A stretch of DNA of 64,000 nt from MED-G116 sp038147495 (GCA_038147495.1 JAYQTT010000016.1:1-64000), one strand, 5' to 3'; positions 34,264 through 43,874 are shown, counted from the first letter of the stretch. Made by a program: numbers and translations. Notes: a model not told the origin generated them from the letters alone.

Positions 34264-35137
34264 GTCTCGATCATGGATTAAAGCACGCAATACAGACCTT
34301 CCGGTGATGCTGCCATATCGCCTGCGCAATCATGCAGGCATGACCACAACACAATGGCTTGCCTCAATGCCCGTCTGGACCGGCCTGGTGCTGGCGTTGC
34401 CATTATTATTGTGGCCTTTCTACAGCCATGCTGCCGGGAATTTTACCACCGTTGATGCCTTTGCCGCCTTGGTGAAATGGATGCCGTTCCTGTTCAAATC
34501 AGGCTTTCTGTTCAACATCCTGATTTCCATGTTTGCGATGCTGTTTGGCACGCTTGCCGGGGCGGCACTTGGCCTTGGTCAAATCTCCAAGCTTGCATTA
34601 CTGCGGCGCTCTTGCTGGTTCATCACACAATTATTCCGCAATTCACCATGGCTGGTCATTCTGTTCATCGTATTGCTGGCCCTGCCGTTTGAAATTGTCA
34701 TTTTCGGCTATATCATCAGCATCCCCGATTGGATGAAGGCGGTTTTTGGTCTGTCCCTGCCGATCATGGCCAACATCTCAGAGATCGTGCGCGGCGCGGT
34801 CCTCTCCGTGCCGACAGCGCAATGGGAAGCGTCCGAAAGTCTTGCCTTCAATCGCCGACAAACCTTATGGCGGATCATCTTGCCGCAATGTTTCAAGCGG
34901 ATGATCCCGCCTTGGATGAACTGGTATGCGATTTTGACCATGGCAACACCACTTTGCTCGCTGCTCGGCGTAGAGGAAATTATCACCCTGTCGCGTCAGG
35001 CGATGGAGTCAGAAAACAACCACCCGGAGTTGCTGGTTCCGTTCTACAGCTTCGCACTGGTGTTGTTCTTTTTCTATTGTTACCCCATCGCCCGGGTCAC
35101 AATCGCATTGGAGCGCAAATATGCTGTTAAACTCTAG
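34253..35137 (+). CDS. Amino-acid ABC transporter permease 2 (HisQ/GlnP type)
   Basis: Second permease, 294 residues. A cytosolic N-terminus of about 45 residues precedes the helices, longer than in the partner. Family features include FITQLFRNSPWLVILFI and the ATPase-contact loop WEASESLAFNRRQTLWRIILPQ. The start overlaps the end of permease 1, indicating translational coupling; the ATPase gene follows 24 bases downstream. Confidence 0.9.
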   Translation: MASESRSWIKARNTDLPVMLPYRLRNHAGMTTTQWLASMPVWTGLVLALPLLLWPFYSHAAGNFTTVDAFAALVKWMPFLFKSGFLFNILISMFAMLFGTLAGAALGLGQISKLALLRRSCWFITQLFRNSPWLVILFIVLLALPFEIVIFGYIISIPDWMKAVFGLSLPIMANISEIVRGAVLSVPTAQWEASESLAFNRRQTLWRIILPQCFKRMIPPWMNWYAILTMATPLCSLLGVEEIITLSRQAMESENNHPELLVPFYSFALVLFFFYCYPIARVTIALERKYAVKL

Positions 35138-35161
35138 ACAGACTAAAAAGAGGAGCCGGCG

Positions 35162-35911
35162 ATGAGTGCATGGACCGAAAAAGAGCCAATCGTCTCGATC
35201 AAGGATGTGCATAAATCCTTTGGCGAACTGGAAGTGCTGAAGGGTGTATCGCTTGATGTGATGAAAGGCGAAGTGATTTGCATTATCGGCCCATCGGGAT
35301 CAGGCAAATCAACGCTGATCCGGTGTATCAACGCGCTGAACGACATTCAGGGCGGAACAATTACCGTGCGGGGCATTTCGCTTACCGACCCCGATCTCGA
35401 CACATTGGCATTGCGCCGCCGGGTGGGGATGGTCTTTCAGCAATATAATTTGTTTCCACACAAGACAGCGCTTGAAAACATCATGATGGCACCATTGCTT
35501 GTGCTGAAAGAAGACAAGGACGAAGTCGAGGCACGGGCGCGCGAGTTGGTGAAAAAGGTCCGGCTTGAAGGCAAGGAAGACAGCTATCCGGGCGAATTGT
35601 CGGGCGGCCAGCAACAGCGTGTTGCGATTGCCCGGTCATTGGCAATGAACCCGGATGTGATGCTTTTTGACGAAGTGACAGCAGCACTTGATCCGGAAAC
35701 CGTGAAGGAAGTTCTGGTTACAATCAAGGATCTGGCCCAAGAAGGGATGACCTGTATTCTCGTCACGCATGAGATGGGATTTGCCCGCGAAGTGGCAGAT
35801 CACATCTATTTCACCGACAATGGCGTCATTGTTGAACATGGGCCGCCGAAGAGCTTCTTCAACAAGGCCAAAGATCCGCGCACAAAAGAATTTTTGAGCC
35901 AGATTTTATAG
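35162..35911 (+). CDS. Amino-acid ABC transporter ATP-binding protein (GlnQ/HisP type)
   Basis: ATPase of 249 residues, single-domain as in polar-amino-acid importers. Walker A GPSGSGKST, Q-loop FQQYNLFPH, signature LSGGQQQR, Walker B VMLFDEVTAALDPE and H-loop VTHEMGFA are all intact. SD AGAGGAG precedes the ATG. It ends the four-gene importer operon and converges with the FAA hydrolase gene ten bases away, with no hairpin visible between them. Confidence 0.95.
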   Translation: MSAWTEKEPIVSIKDVHKSFGELEVLKGVSLDVMKGEVICIIGPSGSGKSTLIRCINALNDIQGGTITVRGISLTDPDLDTLALRRRVGMVFQQYNLFPHKTALENIMMAPLLVLKEDKDEVEARARELVKKVRLEGKEDSYPGELSGGQQQRVAIARSLAMNPDVMLFDEVTAALDPETVKEVLVTIKDLAQEGMTCILVTHEMGFAREVADHIYFTDNGVIVEHGPPKSFFNKAKDPRTKEFLSQIL

Positions 35912-35921
35912 GGTCTGCTGG

Positions 35922-36608
35922 TCAGGCAACCGTCACCGTGATGCTGCCGACATGCTCAACCACACAATCCAGCCTGTCCCCGCGGGCAACCGGGCCAACG
36001 CCTGATGGTGTGCCCGACATGATCAGATCACCCGCGGCAATGTCATAGAAGCGCGACAGATAGGCAATCATCTCTGGCACCTTCCAGATCATCTGCCCGA
36101 GGTCACCGGTCTGGCGCACCTCACCATTCACACGAAGCTCGACAAGCCCCTTGTCAGGATGACCAATCTGCGCGGCGGGGACAATCTCTCCCATCGGTGC
36201 AGACCGTTCAAACGCCTTGCCCGGCTCCCATGGACGGCGCTGTTCCTTGGCCACCGCCTGCAAATCACGGCGCGTCATATCGATCCCCACGCCATAGCCA
36301 AACACATGGTCCAGCGCCGACTCTACGGGGATGTTGGCACCACCGCTTTTGAGCGCAACAACCATTTCAATTTCGTGATGAACATCCTGTGTTTCAGGCG
36401 GGTAGGGAAAGGTCCCTGAAACGTCTGCCGCTTGCGCATTCTTCTGAAAGAAAAACGGTTCTTCGCGATCAGGGTCTCCACCCATCTCGATCGTATGGGC
36501 CGCATAGTTACGACCAATGCAATAGATCCTGCGAACAGGAAAAAGCGCATCATCGCCGCGCACGGGCAGCGCACAAATTGCGGGTGGATCAATCACATAA
36601 TTTGGCAT
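35922..36608 (-). CDS. Fumarylacetoacetate-hydrolase-family protein
   Basis: A 228-residue single FAH domain. Signatures are RIYCIGRNYAAHTIEMG near the N-terminus, FFFQKNAQA, the metal-binding glutamates of HHEIEMVV, the aspartate in GVGIDMTRRDLQ, and SGTPSGVGPV. Size and motifs resemble fumarylpyruvate or acylpyruvate hydrolases, which cleave C-C bonds of 2,4-diketo acids. SD GGGG precedes the ATG. It lies 65 bases downstream of the acyl-CoA dehydrogenase on the same strand and may share its transcript. The true substrate is unknown. Confidence 0.88.
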   Translation of the reverse strand: MPNYVIDPPAICALPVRGDDALFPVRRIYCIGRNYAAHTIEMGGDPDREEPFFFQKNAQAADVSGTFPYPPETQDVHHEIEMVVALKSGGANIPVESALDHVFGYGVGIDMTRRDLQAVAKEQRRPWEPGKAFERSAPMGEIVPAAQIGHPDKGLVELRVNGEVRQTGDLGQMIWKVPEMIAYLSRFYDIAAGDLIMSGTPSGVGPVARGDRLDCVVEHVGSITVTVA

Positions 36609-36673
36609 CGGTTCTTTTCCCCTAAAAAATATTACACCGCTTGATCAAAAAATTGGCCTGGCCGATTGGACGC

Positions 36674-37834
36674 CTAATAAGACCGTGGCAACTTTAGCAC
36701 ATGTTCCGCGACATAGCTCAAGATCAGATTGGTTGAGATTGGCGCCACCTGATAGAGCCGTGCTTCCCGGAATTTCCGCTCAACATCATACTCCTCGGCA
36801 AAGCCAAAGCCACCATGCGTCTGGACGCACATCTCGGCCGCCGCCCATGACGCATCAGCACACAGCATCTTTGACAGATTGGCCTCTTCGCCCGGGTTTT
36901 CTCCGGCCTCATAGAGACGGATCGCTTCATGCAGCATTAGCTCGGCGGCCCGCATCTGGCTATAGGCTTGGGCAATCGGGAATTGAATACCTTGGTTCTT
37001 GCCAATTGGCCGACCAAAGACATTGCGCTCTGTTGCATATTGCGAGGCGCGCTCAATGAACCATTTCGCGTCACCGACACATTCTGCGGCAATCAGAATA
37101 CGCTCGGCATTCATCCCCGACAGAATATAGCGGAACCCCTTGCCTTCTTCGCCGACAAGGCTGCTTGCCGGAATACGCATATCGTCAAAAAACAGCTGTG
37201 TTGATGAATGATTCATCATTGTGCGGATCGGCGTGATGCTGAGTGACTTGCCGCGTACCTCGCGCATATCGACAAGAAACACCGACAATCCATCTGTCTT
37301 CTTGGCGCATTCCTCAATCGGTGTGGTTCGCGCCAAAAGCAGCAGAAGGTCCGAATGTTCAGCTCGCGATGTCCATACCTTTTGGCCATTGACGACATAC
37401 TCGTCACCGTCACGCCGCGCCACCGTGCGGAGTGCGCTCGTGTCGGTCCCACTTGTCGGCTCGGTGACACCAAAGGCCTGAAGCCGCAAGCTGCCATCAG
37501 CGATTCCGGGCAGAAACTCTGCCTTCTGCGCATCAGAGCCATGCCGCAAAACCGTTCCCATCGTATACATCTGCGCGTGACACGCCGCTGCATTGCCGCC
37601 AGAACGGTGAATTTCCTCGAGAATTGCGGCGCCAGCAGAAATGGGCAGGGACAGGCCGCCATATTCCTCGGGGATCAGAGCGGACAGATAACCCGCCTCG
37701 GTCAATGCCTTTACAAAAGCGGTTGGATAGGCCCTCTCGGCATCACAAGACTGCCAGTATTTGCCATCAAAATCGGCACATAATTTTGCCACGGCTTCCC
37801 GTATTTCGGGGTGGTCATGCTGATAATTAAACAT
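36674..37834 (-). CDS. Acyl-CoA dehydrogenase
   Basis: FAD-dependent acyl-CoA dehydrogenase of 386 residues. The flavin/substrate motif AFGVTEPTSGTD and the C-terminal QTHGGFGFAEEYDVERKFREARLYQVAPIS segment are family hallmarks. I chose ATG 37834 (MFNYQHD) because the GTG at 37846 abuts the AAGGAA ribosome site. It is preceded by a 247-bp spacer containing only a small ATCCCA-TTTT-TGGGAT hairpin (37961-37976). The substrate could be a branched or short-chain acyl-CoA. Confidence 0.92.
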   Translation of the reverse strand: MFNYQHDHPEIREAVAKLCADFDGKYWQSCDAERAYPTAFVKALTEAGYLSALIPEEYGGLSLPISAGAAILEEIHRSGGNAAACHAQMYTMGTVLRHGSDAQKAEFLPGIADGSLRLQAFGVTEPTSGTDTSALRTVARRDGDEYVVNGQKVWTSRAEHSDLLLLLARTTPIEECAKKTDGLSVFLVDMREVRGKSLSITPIRTMMNHSSTQLFFDDMRIPASSLVGEEGKGFRYILSGMNAERILIAAECVGDAKWFIERASQYATERNVFGRPIGKNQGIQFPIAQAYSQMRAAELMLHEAIRLYEAGENPGEEANLSKMLCADASWAAAEMCVQTHGGFGFAEEYDVERKFREARLYQVAPISTNLILSYVAEHVLKLPRSY

Positions 37835-38093
37835 CGTAAACCACACTTCCTTTCATCAGCGTTTATCGTAGCCCTGAGATCATATCTTTAATTTGTGACA
37901 TGGTGTCTCCTGCTGAGCGCAAAGCCAAGAATAAAGCCCCTTCGAATGACATAATTCTAAATCCCATTTTTGGGATGGAGACTTAACCATCCTGCGCAAA
38001 TGGTGACACACACTTACCTTCATAAATATCGATTATTGATCCTCTGGCAAATTATTCGACAGTTTTGTCCAATCTGTTGCCCTGCCAGTCCGC

Positions 38094-38828
38094 CTAGTGA
38101 CCAAGAATTGCGCGGGCTGAAAAGGCCGCCAACTCGCCACGCCAAATTTGGTTTCCAACACAAAAAGGCATGCCAGACTCATCCGAGATGATCTGTTCCA
38201 GCTCAATCCCGGGATGGTTGGCTGCGATACCAAGACACTCTGCCTCGTCAGCATGGACCGCCCGCATGCGAATGGTAATGTCGCCGGTTCGGGCGTGGGT
38301 ATTGTAAGCTTGCTCGAGCAGTTTTGTTGTTGATTGTTGCAGATCCTGTTCAAGCATTTTGGGAAAACGACGGGCAATGATTGATTCAGTTTCAATGAAG
38401 ATGGCGTGGCCATCTGAGGTGAACAGACGCGTATATTCAAACAGCGGCTCGCCCTTTTGCACCTGTAGCAGGGCCGCAATCCGCGCATCGGCGGCAACCT
38501 CGCGGCTGTCGAGCACCTCTATGTTCAGGCGCATCCCTTCTGATTGTGCGTGGGCGGCGAGGCTGATTGTCCGGCTGATGTCATATTTCAGGCGTGGCGG
38601 AGACACAAAGCGACCACGCCGATTTTCGGCATAGGCAAGCCCTTCGGCCTCCAGCGCTTCCAAGGCCCGGCGCGCTGTCATCCGGCTTACATTATGTGCC
38701 TCGGCAATAACACGCTCTGATGGCAAGGCAGCGTGCGCCGGCAACGTCCCATCCGCGATGTCGCCTCGCAAATGATCGATGATTTGCCGGTATCGCGGTG
38801 AGGCGGCAAGACTCTGGGAAGAAGACAA
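38094..38828 (-). CDS. GntR-family (HutC/UTRA) transcriptional regulator
   Basis: A 244-residue repressor-type protein. The winged helix at about 10-75 (LPSERVIAEAHNVSRMTARRALEALEAEGLAY) is followed by a UTRA ligand domain (about 95-235, including EPLFEYTRLFTSDGHAIFIETESI). HutC-subfamily proteins bind GT-N-TA-N-AC sites, and two such sites lie in the divergent promoter at 38891-38921. It therefore probably controls the PhyH/DMGDH operon and itself. The acyl-CoA dehydrogenase downstream may be a further target. Confidence 0.92.
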   Translation of the reverse strand: MSSSQSLAASPRYRQIIDHLRGDIADGTLPAHAALPSERVIAEAHNVSRMTARRALEALEAEGLAYAENRRGRFVSPPRLKYDISRTISLAAHAQSEGMRLNIEVLDSREVAADARIAALLQVQKGEPLFEYTRLFTSDGHAIFIETESIIARRFPKMLEQDLQQSTTKLLEQAYNTHARTGDITIRMRAVHADEAECLGIAANHPGIELEQIISDESGMPFCVGNQIWRGELAAFSARAILGH

Positions 38829-38890
38829 AATGCGGCCTCCACATTAACGCGGTTCGGGAATAATATTTCACTTTTCACGCGATTGATTTT

Positions 38891-38921
38891 GGTATAGACC
38901 GAAACATATCTGGTATATACC
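38891..38921. promoter_or_regulatory. Tandem HutC-type operators
   Basis: GGTATAGACC (38891-38900) and GGTATATACC (38912-38921) both fit the GT-N-TA-N-AC core recognised by HutC-subfamily GntR regulators. The second is the centre of a perfect 14-bp palindrome, CTGGTATATACCAG (38910-38923). The centres are 21 bp apart, two helical turns on the same face. They sit in the 117-bp spacer between the GntR gene and the PhyH gene. Confidence 0.75.
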
Positions 38922-38945
38922 AGAAAGGCAACAGGAGTTGAAGCT

Positions 38946-39815
38946 ATGGGGTATCTTAGCGAAGAGCAAAAGGAACAATTCTGGCGGGATGGTGTCCTGA
39001 TGGTTGAAAACGCCGTGACACCGGAACAGCTGAACCAGTTAAAGGACGTGTTTGCCGGCTGGCTACAGGAAAGCCGCGAGTATGAAGACGATTTTGGCGA
39101 GACGATGGATGGGCGCAAGAGATTTGATCTGCAGCCCGGCCACAGCGCCGACAAGCCTGCCCTTCGCCGCGTCCAGTCACCCGAGGAAGTCTCGGACGTC
39201 TTTCTTGATGTTATGCGCAATGCCCGCACGGTTGATTTCTGTGTTGAGCTTATTGGCCCGTCAATCCGGTTTCACCATGGCAAGGTCAACTCCAAGCAAC
39301 CCGGCTCAGCCACCAAGGTCAAATGGCACCAGGATTTTCCTTTCCAGCCGATGACCAATGATGATTTGATCACCTGCCTGTTGTTCATGGATGACGTCAC
39401 GCTTGAAAACGGGCCTTTGGAAGTCATTCCGGGCAGCCACAAGGGGCCAATCTATTCCCACTGGCATGATGGCAGATTCACCGGCGCGGTGGCCGATGAG
39501 ATCGTCACCGAAAGAGAGGATGAAATCATCAGATGCACCGGGCCTGCAGGGTCTGTATGCCTGATGCATGCCAGCCTGCTTCACGGATCGACAGCCAATT
39601 TGTCGACAGCGCCGCGCACTCTGTACATCACAACCTATTATGCCGAAGACGCGATAGAGCTTAGCCAAAATCACCTGCCAAGCCGCTTCACCCATGAACT
39701 GGTTCGCGGCGAGGTATCGGGGCGGGTACGATGCACGCCTTATGAGATGGAGCTGCCAGAGGTGCCGAAAGACACGTCTTTCTTCGCCCAGCAAGAGAGT
39801 GCTCCAACCCAGTAA
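38946..39815 (+). CDS. Phytanoyl-CoA-dioxygenase-family Fe(II)/2-oxoglutarate enzyme (copy 1)
   Basis: A 289-residue 2-oxoglutarate-dependent oxygenase. The iron-binding H-x-D is in KWHQDFPFQP, the distal histidine is in LLHGSTANLS, and an arginine follows in the SxAPRTL segment for 2-oxoglutarate. SD AGGAG precedes the ATG. It is the first gene behind the tandem HutC operators and lies 61 bases before a DMGDH-like gene, suggesting hydroxylation of an N-methylated or otherwise modified amine in the same pathway. PhyH members act on very diverse substrates. Confidence 0.87.
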   Translation: MGYLSEEQKEQFWRDGVLMVENAVTPEQLNQLKDVFAGWLQESREYEDDFGETMDGRKRFDLQPGHSADKPALRRVQSPEEVSDVFLDVMRNARTVDFCVELIGPSIRFHHGKVNSKQPGSATKVKWHQDFPFQPMTNDDLITCLLFMDDVTLENGPLEVIPGSHKGPIYSHWHDGRFTGAVADEIVTEREDEIIRCTGPAGSVCLMHASLLHGSTANLSTAPRTLYITTYYAEDAIELSQNHLPSRFTHELVRGEVSGRVRCTPYEMELPEVPKDTSFFAQQESAPTQ

Positions 39816-39876
39816 CACCAATAGCGTGGCGAACCGCGCAACCCTGTGAAGCTCAAAGCCGCAAAGGGGCACATTT

Positions 39877-42327
39877 ATGAGTGACAACATCCCTGCCGAC
39901 GCCAGCGTCGTCATCATTGGTGGCGGCATTCATGGTTGCTCGGTCGCCTATCACCTCAGCCGTGAGGGTTGGCAAGACGTGGTCCTGCTTGAGCGGCGTC
40001 AGCTTACCAGCGGCACAACATGGCACGCCGCTGGTCTCGTTGGTCAGTTGCAAGGAAGTCATGCTACCACCGCCTTTGCGAAATATGGCGTTGAGCTTTT
40101 AGGGCGGATTGAAGCCGAGACAGGCCAGAATCCGGGCTTCCGGCAGTCGGGGTCAATCTCCATCGCAACGAATGAAGAAAGATTGGCCGAGCTTAAACGC
40201 AAGGCCGACTTTGCCTCGCTGTTTGGCGTTGAAGCCAACTATATGCAGCCCGAGGAGATCAGCGAACGCTGGCCCCTGATGAACCCGGAGGGCGTGCTTG
40301 GTGGCATTCACATGCCGTCTGACGGTGCTGCGAACCCGACAGATCTGACAATGGCGCTGGCCAAAGGCGCCCGCCAGAATGGTGCGCGGCTGCTGGAAAA
40401 TGTGACGGTTGAGGACATCCTCATCACATCCGGCAAGGTGTCCGGTGTGCGTACTGACAAAGGCACCATCAAGACCAAATTTGTGGTGAATTGCGGGGGC
40501 ATGTGGGCACGGGAACTTGGTCAGAAAAACAACATCGGTGTTCCGCTTCATGCGTGCGAGCATTATTACCTTGTGACGGAACCTATCGCCGATCTGCCGC
40601 CGGATTTGCCAGTGCTGCGCTCTTATTGTGATGGCACCTATTGGAAAGAAGATGCCGGCAAGCTGTTGTTTGGCTTTGCCCATTTCAACGCAAAGCCATG
40701 GGCAGTGGATGGCGTGCCGGCAGATTTCTGCTTTGACAGCCTGCCTTTTGTTGAAGAAGACGTGATGGAGGTTCTTGAACTGGCGATGAACCGGGTGCCA
40801 TTGCTTCAGGAAACCGGTATCCGCACATTCTTCAACGGGCCGGAAAGCTATTCCTATGACGGTAGATTCACCCTTGGCGAGGCACCGGATGTCAGCGGAT
40901 ATTTCATTCTGGCCGGGGTGAACTCCACTGGCATTCAATCCGGGTCGGGCGCTGGTAAAGCGCTTGCAGACTGGATCATAAAAGGCCATCCACCCATGGA
41001 CCTTGCCGAGATGGACACGGCGCGGTGCGAGGAATTTCAAGCCCGCGATCCCTATCTTCGCGAACGTTGCCCGGAAACCCTTGTCCTGACATACGCCATG
41101 CATTGGCCGGGACGCCAACGTGAGACTGCCCGCAACCTTCGCCGCACACCATTTTATCATCCGATGAAAGCAAGAGGCGCCTGTTTCGCCGAACTTCAGG
41201 GCTGGGAACGGCCCGGCTGGTTCGCTGCAGACGGCAGAAAAGCCGAATATGACTACAGCTTTGGCCGTCCAAGCTGGTTCGATCTTGTTCAGGCTGAACA
41301 AAAAGCCGCGCGGGAAGATGTCGGCATGATCGATTATTCGATGCTTGGCAAATTGATGGTTGAGGGCCGTGATGCCGAACAATTTCTGCAACGCGTCTGC
41401 ACCAATAATTTGGCACTGAAGGTTGGTGGGATTGCCTATTCACTGATGCTGAATGAACGCGGCGGCATTGAGAGTGATGTCACCATTGCCCGGCACGGCG
41501 AAGACGCCTTCATGGTGATGAGTTCAATATCCCGAACCCGGCGTGACAGGCTGCATCTGCAACGCCATATCCTGCCCGAAGAAGATGTCAGATTGCGTGA
41601 CGTCACCTCGGCACTTGCGGTTCTCGCGATTTGTGGTCCAAAAAGCCGCGCCTTGCTGGAAAAGGTCAGCACTGTGGACACCAGCAATGCCGCCTTTCCC
41701 TTTAACAGCTGGCAAAGATTTCATATCGGGCACGCAGAGATTTTTGCCCAGCGGCTGTCTTTCACCGGCGAGCTTGGCTGGGAGATTTTTGTCACGCCCG
41801 ACTTTGCCGAACATGTGTTCGACACGCTCTTGGACGCCGGACAGGATCTTGGCCTGCGCCTGATCGGCGGCGAAGCGCTGAATGCCTTGCGCATCGAAAA
41901 GGGATTTGCCCATTGGGGCCATGATATGTCCTATACCGAATCCCCGCATCAGGTCGGAATGAACTTCACCTGCAAGCCGAACAAGGGCACAGATTTCGTT
42001 GGTCGGGATGCCTATCTCGCCCGCAAGGCGGAAGGTGGCGGCCCGGTGCTGTGCTCGGTGCGGCTGCATGATCCGGCACCACTGATACATCACAATGAGC
42101 CGGTCAAGCGTGACGGCAAGATCGTTGGATATATAACGTCCGGCGCACACAGCCACACATTTGGCGCCGCAGTCGGACTGTGCTTCATTGATCTGGCGAC
42201 AGGAGAGGCCATCGACACCGCTATCGGTTCCGGCTCCTATTCGGTTGTCGTTGAAGGCCGAGAATATGCTGCCGATGTCAGCCTGTCGGCGTTCTATGAT
42301 CCGACCAATGCGCGGATGCTCGCCTAG
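39877..42327 (+). CDS. Dimethylglycine-dehydrogenase-like FAD enzyme with GcvT domain (copy 3)
   Basis: An 816-residue DAO-GcvT fusion. FAD motif VIIGGGIHGCSVAYHL, TTWHAAGL with H50 at the covalent-flavin position, then a GcvT half with TGELGWEIFV and LRIEKGFAHWGHDMSYTESP. SD AAGGGGC lies seven bases upstream of the ATG. It is paired with the PhyH gene under HutC-type control, unlike copies 1 and 2, which have different neighbours. Demethylation of an N-methyl amino acid with folate as acceptor is the likely chemistry. Confidence 0.88.
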   Translation: MSDNIPADASVVIIGGGIHGCSVAYHLSREGWQDVVLLERRQLTSGTTWHAAGLVGQLQGSHATTAFAKYGVELLGRIEAETGQNPGFRQSGSISIATNEERLAELKRKADFASLFGVEANYMQPEEISERWPLMNPEGVLGGIHMPSDGAANPTDLTMALAKGARQNGARLLENVTVEDILITSGKVSGVRTDKGTIKTKFVVNCGGMWARELGQKNNIGVPLHACEHYYLVTEPIADLPPDLPVLRSYCDGTYWKEDAGKLLFGFAHFNAKPWAVDGVPADFCFDSLPFVEEDVMEVLELAMNRVPLLQETGIRTFFNGPESYSYDGRFTLGEAPDVSGYFILAGVNSTGIQSGSGAGKALADWIIKGHPPMDLAEMDTARCEEFQARDPYLRERCPETLVLTYAMHWPGRQRETARNLRRTPFYHPMKARGACFAELQGWERPGWFAADGRKAEYDYSFGRPSWFDLVQAEQKAAREDVGMIDYSMLGKLMVEGRDAEQFLQRVCTNNLALKVGGIAYSLMLNERGGIESDVTIARHGEDAFMVMSSISRTRRDRLHLQRHILPEEDVRLRDVTSALAVLAICGPKSRALLEKVSTVDTSNAAFPFNSWQRFHIGHAEIFAQRLSFTGELGWEIFVTPDFAEHVFDTLLDAGQDLGLRLIGGEALNALRIEKGFAHWGHDMSYTESPHQVGMNFTCKPNKGTDFVGRDAYLARKAEGGGPVLCSVRLHDPAPLIHHNEPVKRDGKIVGYITSGAHSHTFGAAVGLCFIDLATGEAIDTAIGSGSYSVVVEGREYAADVSLSAFYDPTNARMLA

Positions 42328-42368
42328 CGATCAAGCGCGTTTATTGCCAAGCCGTGGCACAGCATTGT

Positions 42369-43874
42369 TCAGGCAAAAAGCGCGGCGTGGCTTTTTCGCA
42401 ATTCAGCCTTTTGCACCTTGCCCATTGTGTTGCGCGGCAATGCGTCGGCAAAGATCACGGACTTTGGCTGCTTGAATTTGGCCAGCTTGCCGGCCAACGC
42501 CTGCTCAATCACCTCGGCACCAAGCGCCGTGTCACTTGCCACAACAACGGCAACAACCGCCTCGCCGAAGTCACGATGCGGCACACCGATAACAGCTGAT
42601 TCCAAAACCCCGTCAATATCATCGATGAGGCTTTCGATCTCTTTTGGATAAATGTTAAGCCCACCGGAAATAATCAAATCCTTGTCCCGGCCAACGATGG
42701 TGATATAGCCGTTCTCATCTTCGCGGGCCATGTCACCGGTGATGAAATAGCCATCATCGCGAAAAGACTCGGCGGTCTTTTCAGGCATTTCCCAATACCC
42801 AAGAAAGACATTGTCGCCCTTCTGTTCGATAATCCCGATTTCACCCGGGGCAACCGGCTTACCTGTCTCGGCATCGGCAATGCGAATATCAACGCCGGGC
42901 AACGGCTTGCCGACCGTGCCGGCAATACGCGGTCCGTCATAGGGGTTTGAAATCGACATATTCGTCTCGGTCATGCCATAGCGCTCGAGAATCATTTTGC
43001 CGGTACGCTCTTCGAATTGCCGGTGTGTTTCTGCCAATAGCGGCGCCGAACCCGAGATAAAGAGCCGCATATGGCTGGCAGCTTCTGCGGTGAACCCCGG
43101 TGCGTCCAGAAGGCGGGTATAGAAAGTTGGCACACCCATCATGCTGGTCGCCTTTGGCATCCATGCCAGCGCGTCATCATTGTTGTATTTTGGAAGAAAG
43201 ATCATGCTTCCGCCCACCATCGCCAGAGTGTTGCTGGCAACAAACAGCCCGTGGGTGTGATAGATCGGCAGCATATGAAGCAGAATATCATCAGCCGTGA
43301 ACTGCCAGGCCTTGACCAGAACCTCGGCATTCGACAACAGATTGCGGTGGCATAATTTTGCCCCCTTTGACCGGCCAGTGGTCCCAGATGTGTACAGGAT
43401 CGCACCAAGATCTTCACTGCCACGCGGCACAGCGTCAAAAGCTGGCGATGCCTGTTCTGCCTTGCTGGCAAGGCTGCCTGTTTCATCGCCATTCAGCGTC
43501 AAGAGCGTTGCATCCACCTGCGCCGCGATGGGTGAAATTGCGTCACGCGCCTTCTCGCCAACGACAACAATCGCCGGCTTGGCATCAGTGATGAAATATT
43601 CAATCTCATGGGGGGTATAGGCGGTGTTGAGCGGCAAATATACGCCGCCTGCCTTGATTGTTGCGGCATAGAGTGCCAGCTGCATCGTCGATTTGTCAGT
43701 TTGAACCGCAACCCTGTCACCGGCATTGAGGCCATTGGCAACGAGCACATTTGCCAACCGGTTGGTCAGTGTCGTGAAACCGGCGAAACTGATCTCGGAG
43801 TCAGCCGTGTAAAGAAAGATCTTGTCGCTGTCCGCATGTCGCGCGAACACCCCGTCATAAAGAACATTTGTCAT
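42369..43874 (-). CDS. matB: Malonyl-CoA synthetase (MatB-like acyl-adenylate-forming enzyme)
   Basis: AMP-forming ligase of 501 residues. The P-loop is ILYTSGTTGRSKGAKL, the adenine motif is ERYGMTETNMS, the hinge is GRDKDLIISGG and the catalytic C-terminal lysine is in PRNTMGKVQK. The N-terminal GVYLPLNTAYTPHEIEYFI and GRSKGA features are those of malonyl-CoA synthetase, which activates malonate for CoA thioester formation. No malonyl-CoA decarboxylase gene is adjacent. It converges with the DMGDH-like gene. A related short dicarboxylate substrate remains possible. Confidence 0.85.
   Translation of the reverse strand: MTNVLYDGVFARHADSDKIFLYTADSEISFAGFTTLTNRLANVLVANGLNAGDRVAVQTDKSTMQLALYAATIKAGGVYLPLNTAYTPHEIEYFITDAKPAIVVVGEKARDAISPIAAQVDATLLTLNGDETGSLASKAEQASPAFDAVPRGSEDLGAILYTSGTTGRSKGAKLCHRNLLSNAEVLVKAWQFTADDILLHMLPIYHTHGLFVASNTLAMVGGSMIFLPKYNNDDALAWMPKATSMMGVPTFYTRLLDAPGFTAEAASHMRLFISGSAPLLAETHRQFEERTGKMILERYGMTETNMSISNPYDGPRIAGTVGKPLPGVDIRIADAETGKPVAPGEIGIIEQKGDNVFLGYWEMPEKTAESFRDDGYFITGDMAREDENGYITIVGRDKDLIISGGLNIYPKEIESLIDDIDGVLESAVIGVPHRDFGEAVVAVVVASDTALGAEVIEQALAGKLAKFKQPKSVIFADALPRNTMGKVQKAELRKSHAALFA

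Noticed and set aside
40153..41391. A 412-codon minus-strand open frame
   Set aside because: It is antisense to the third DMGDH-like gene, with no recognisable domain.
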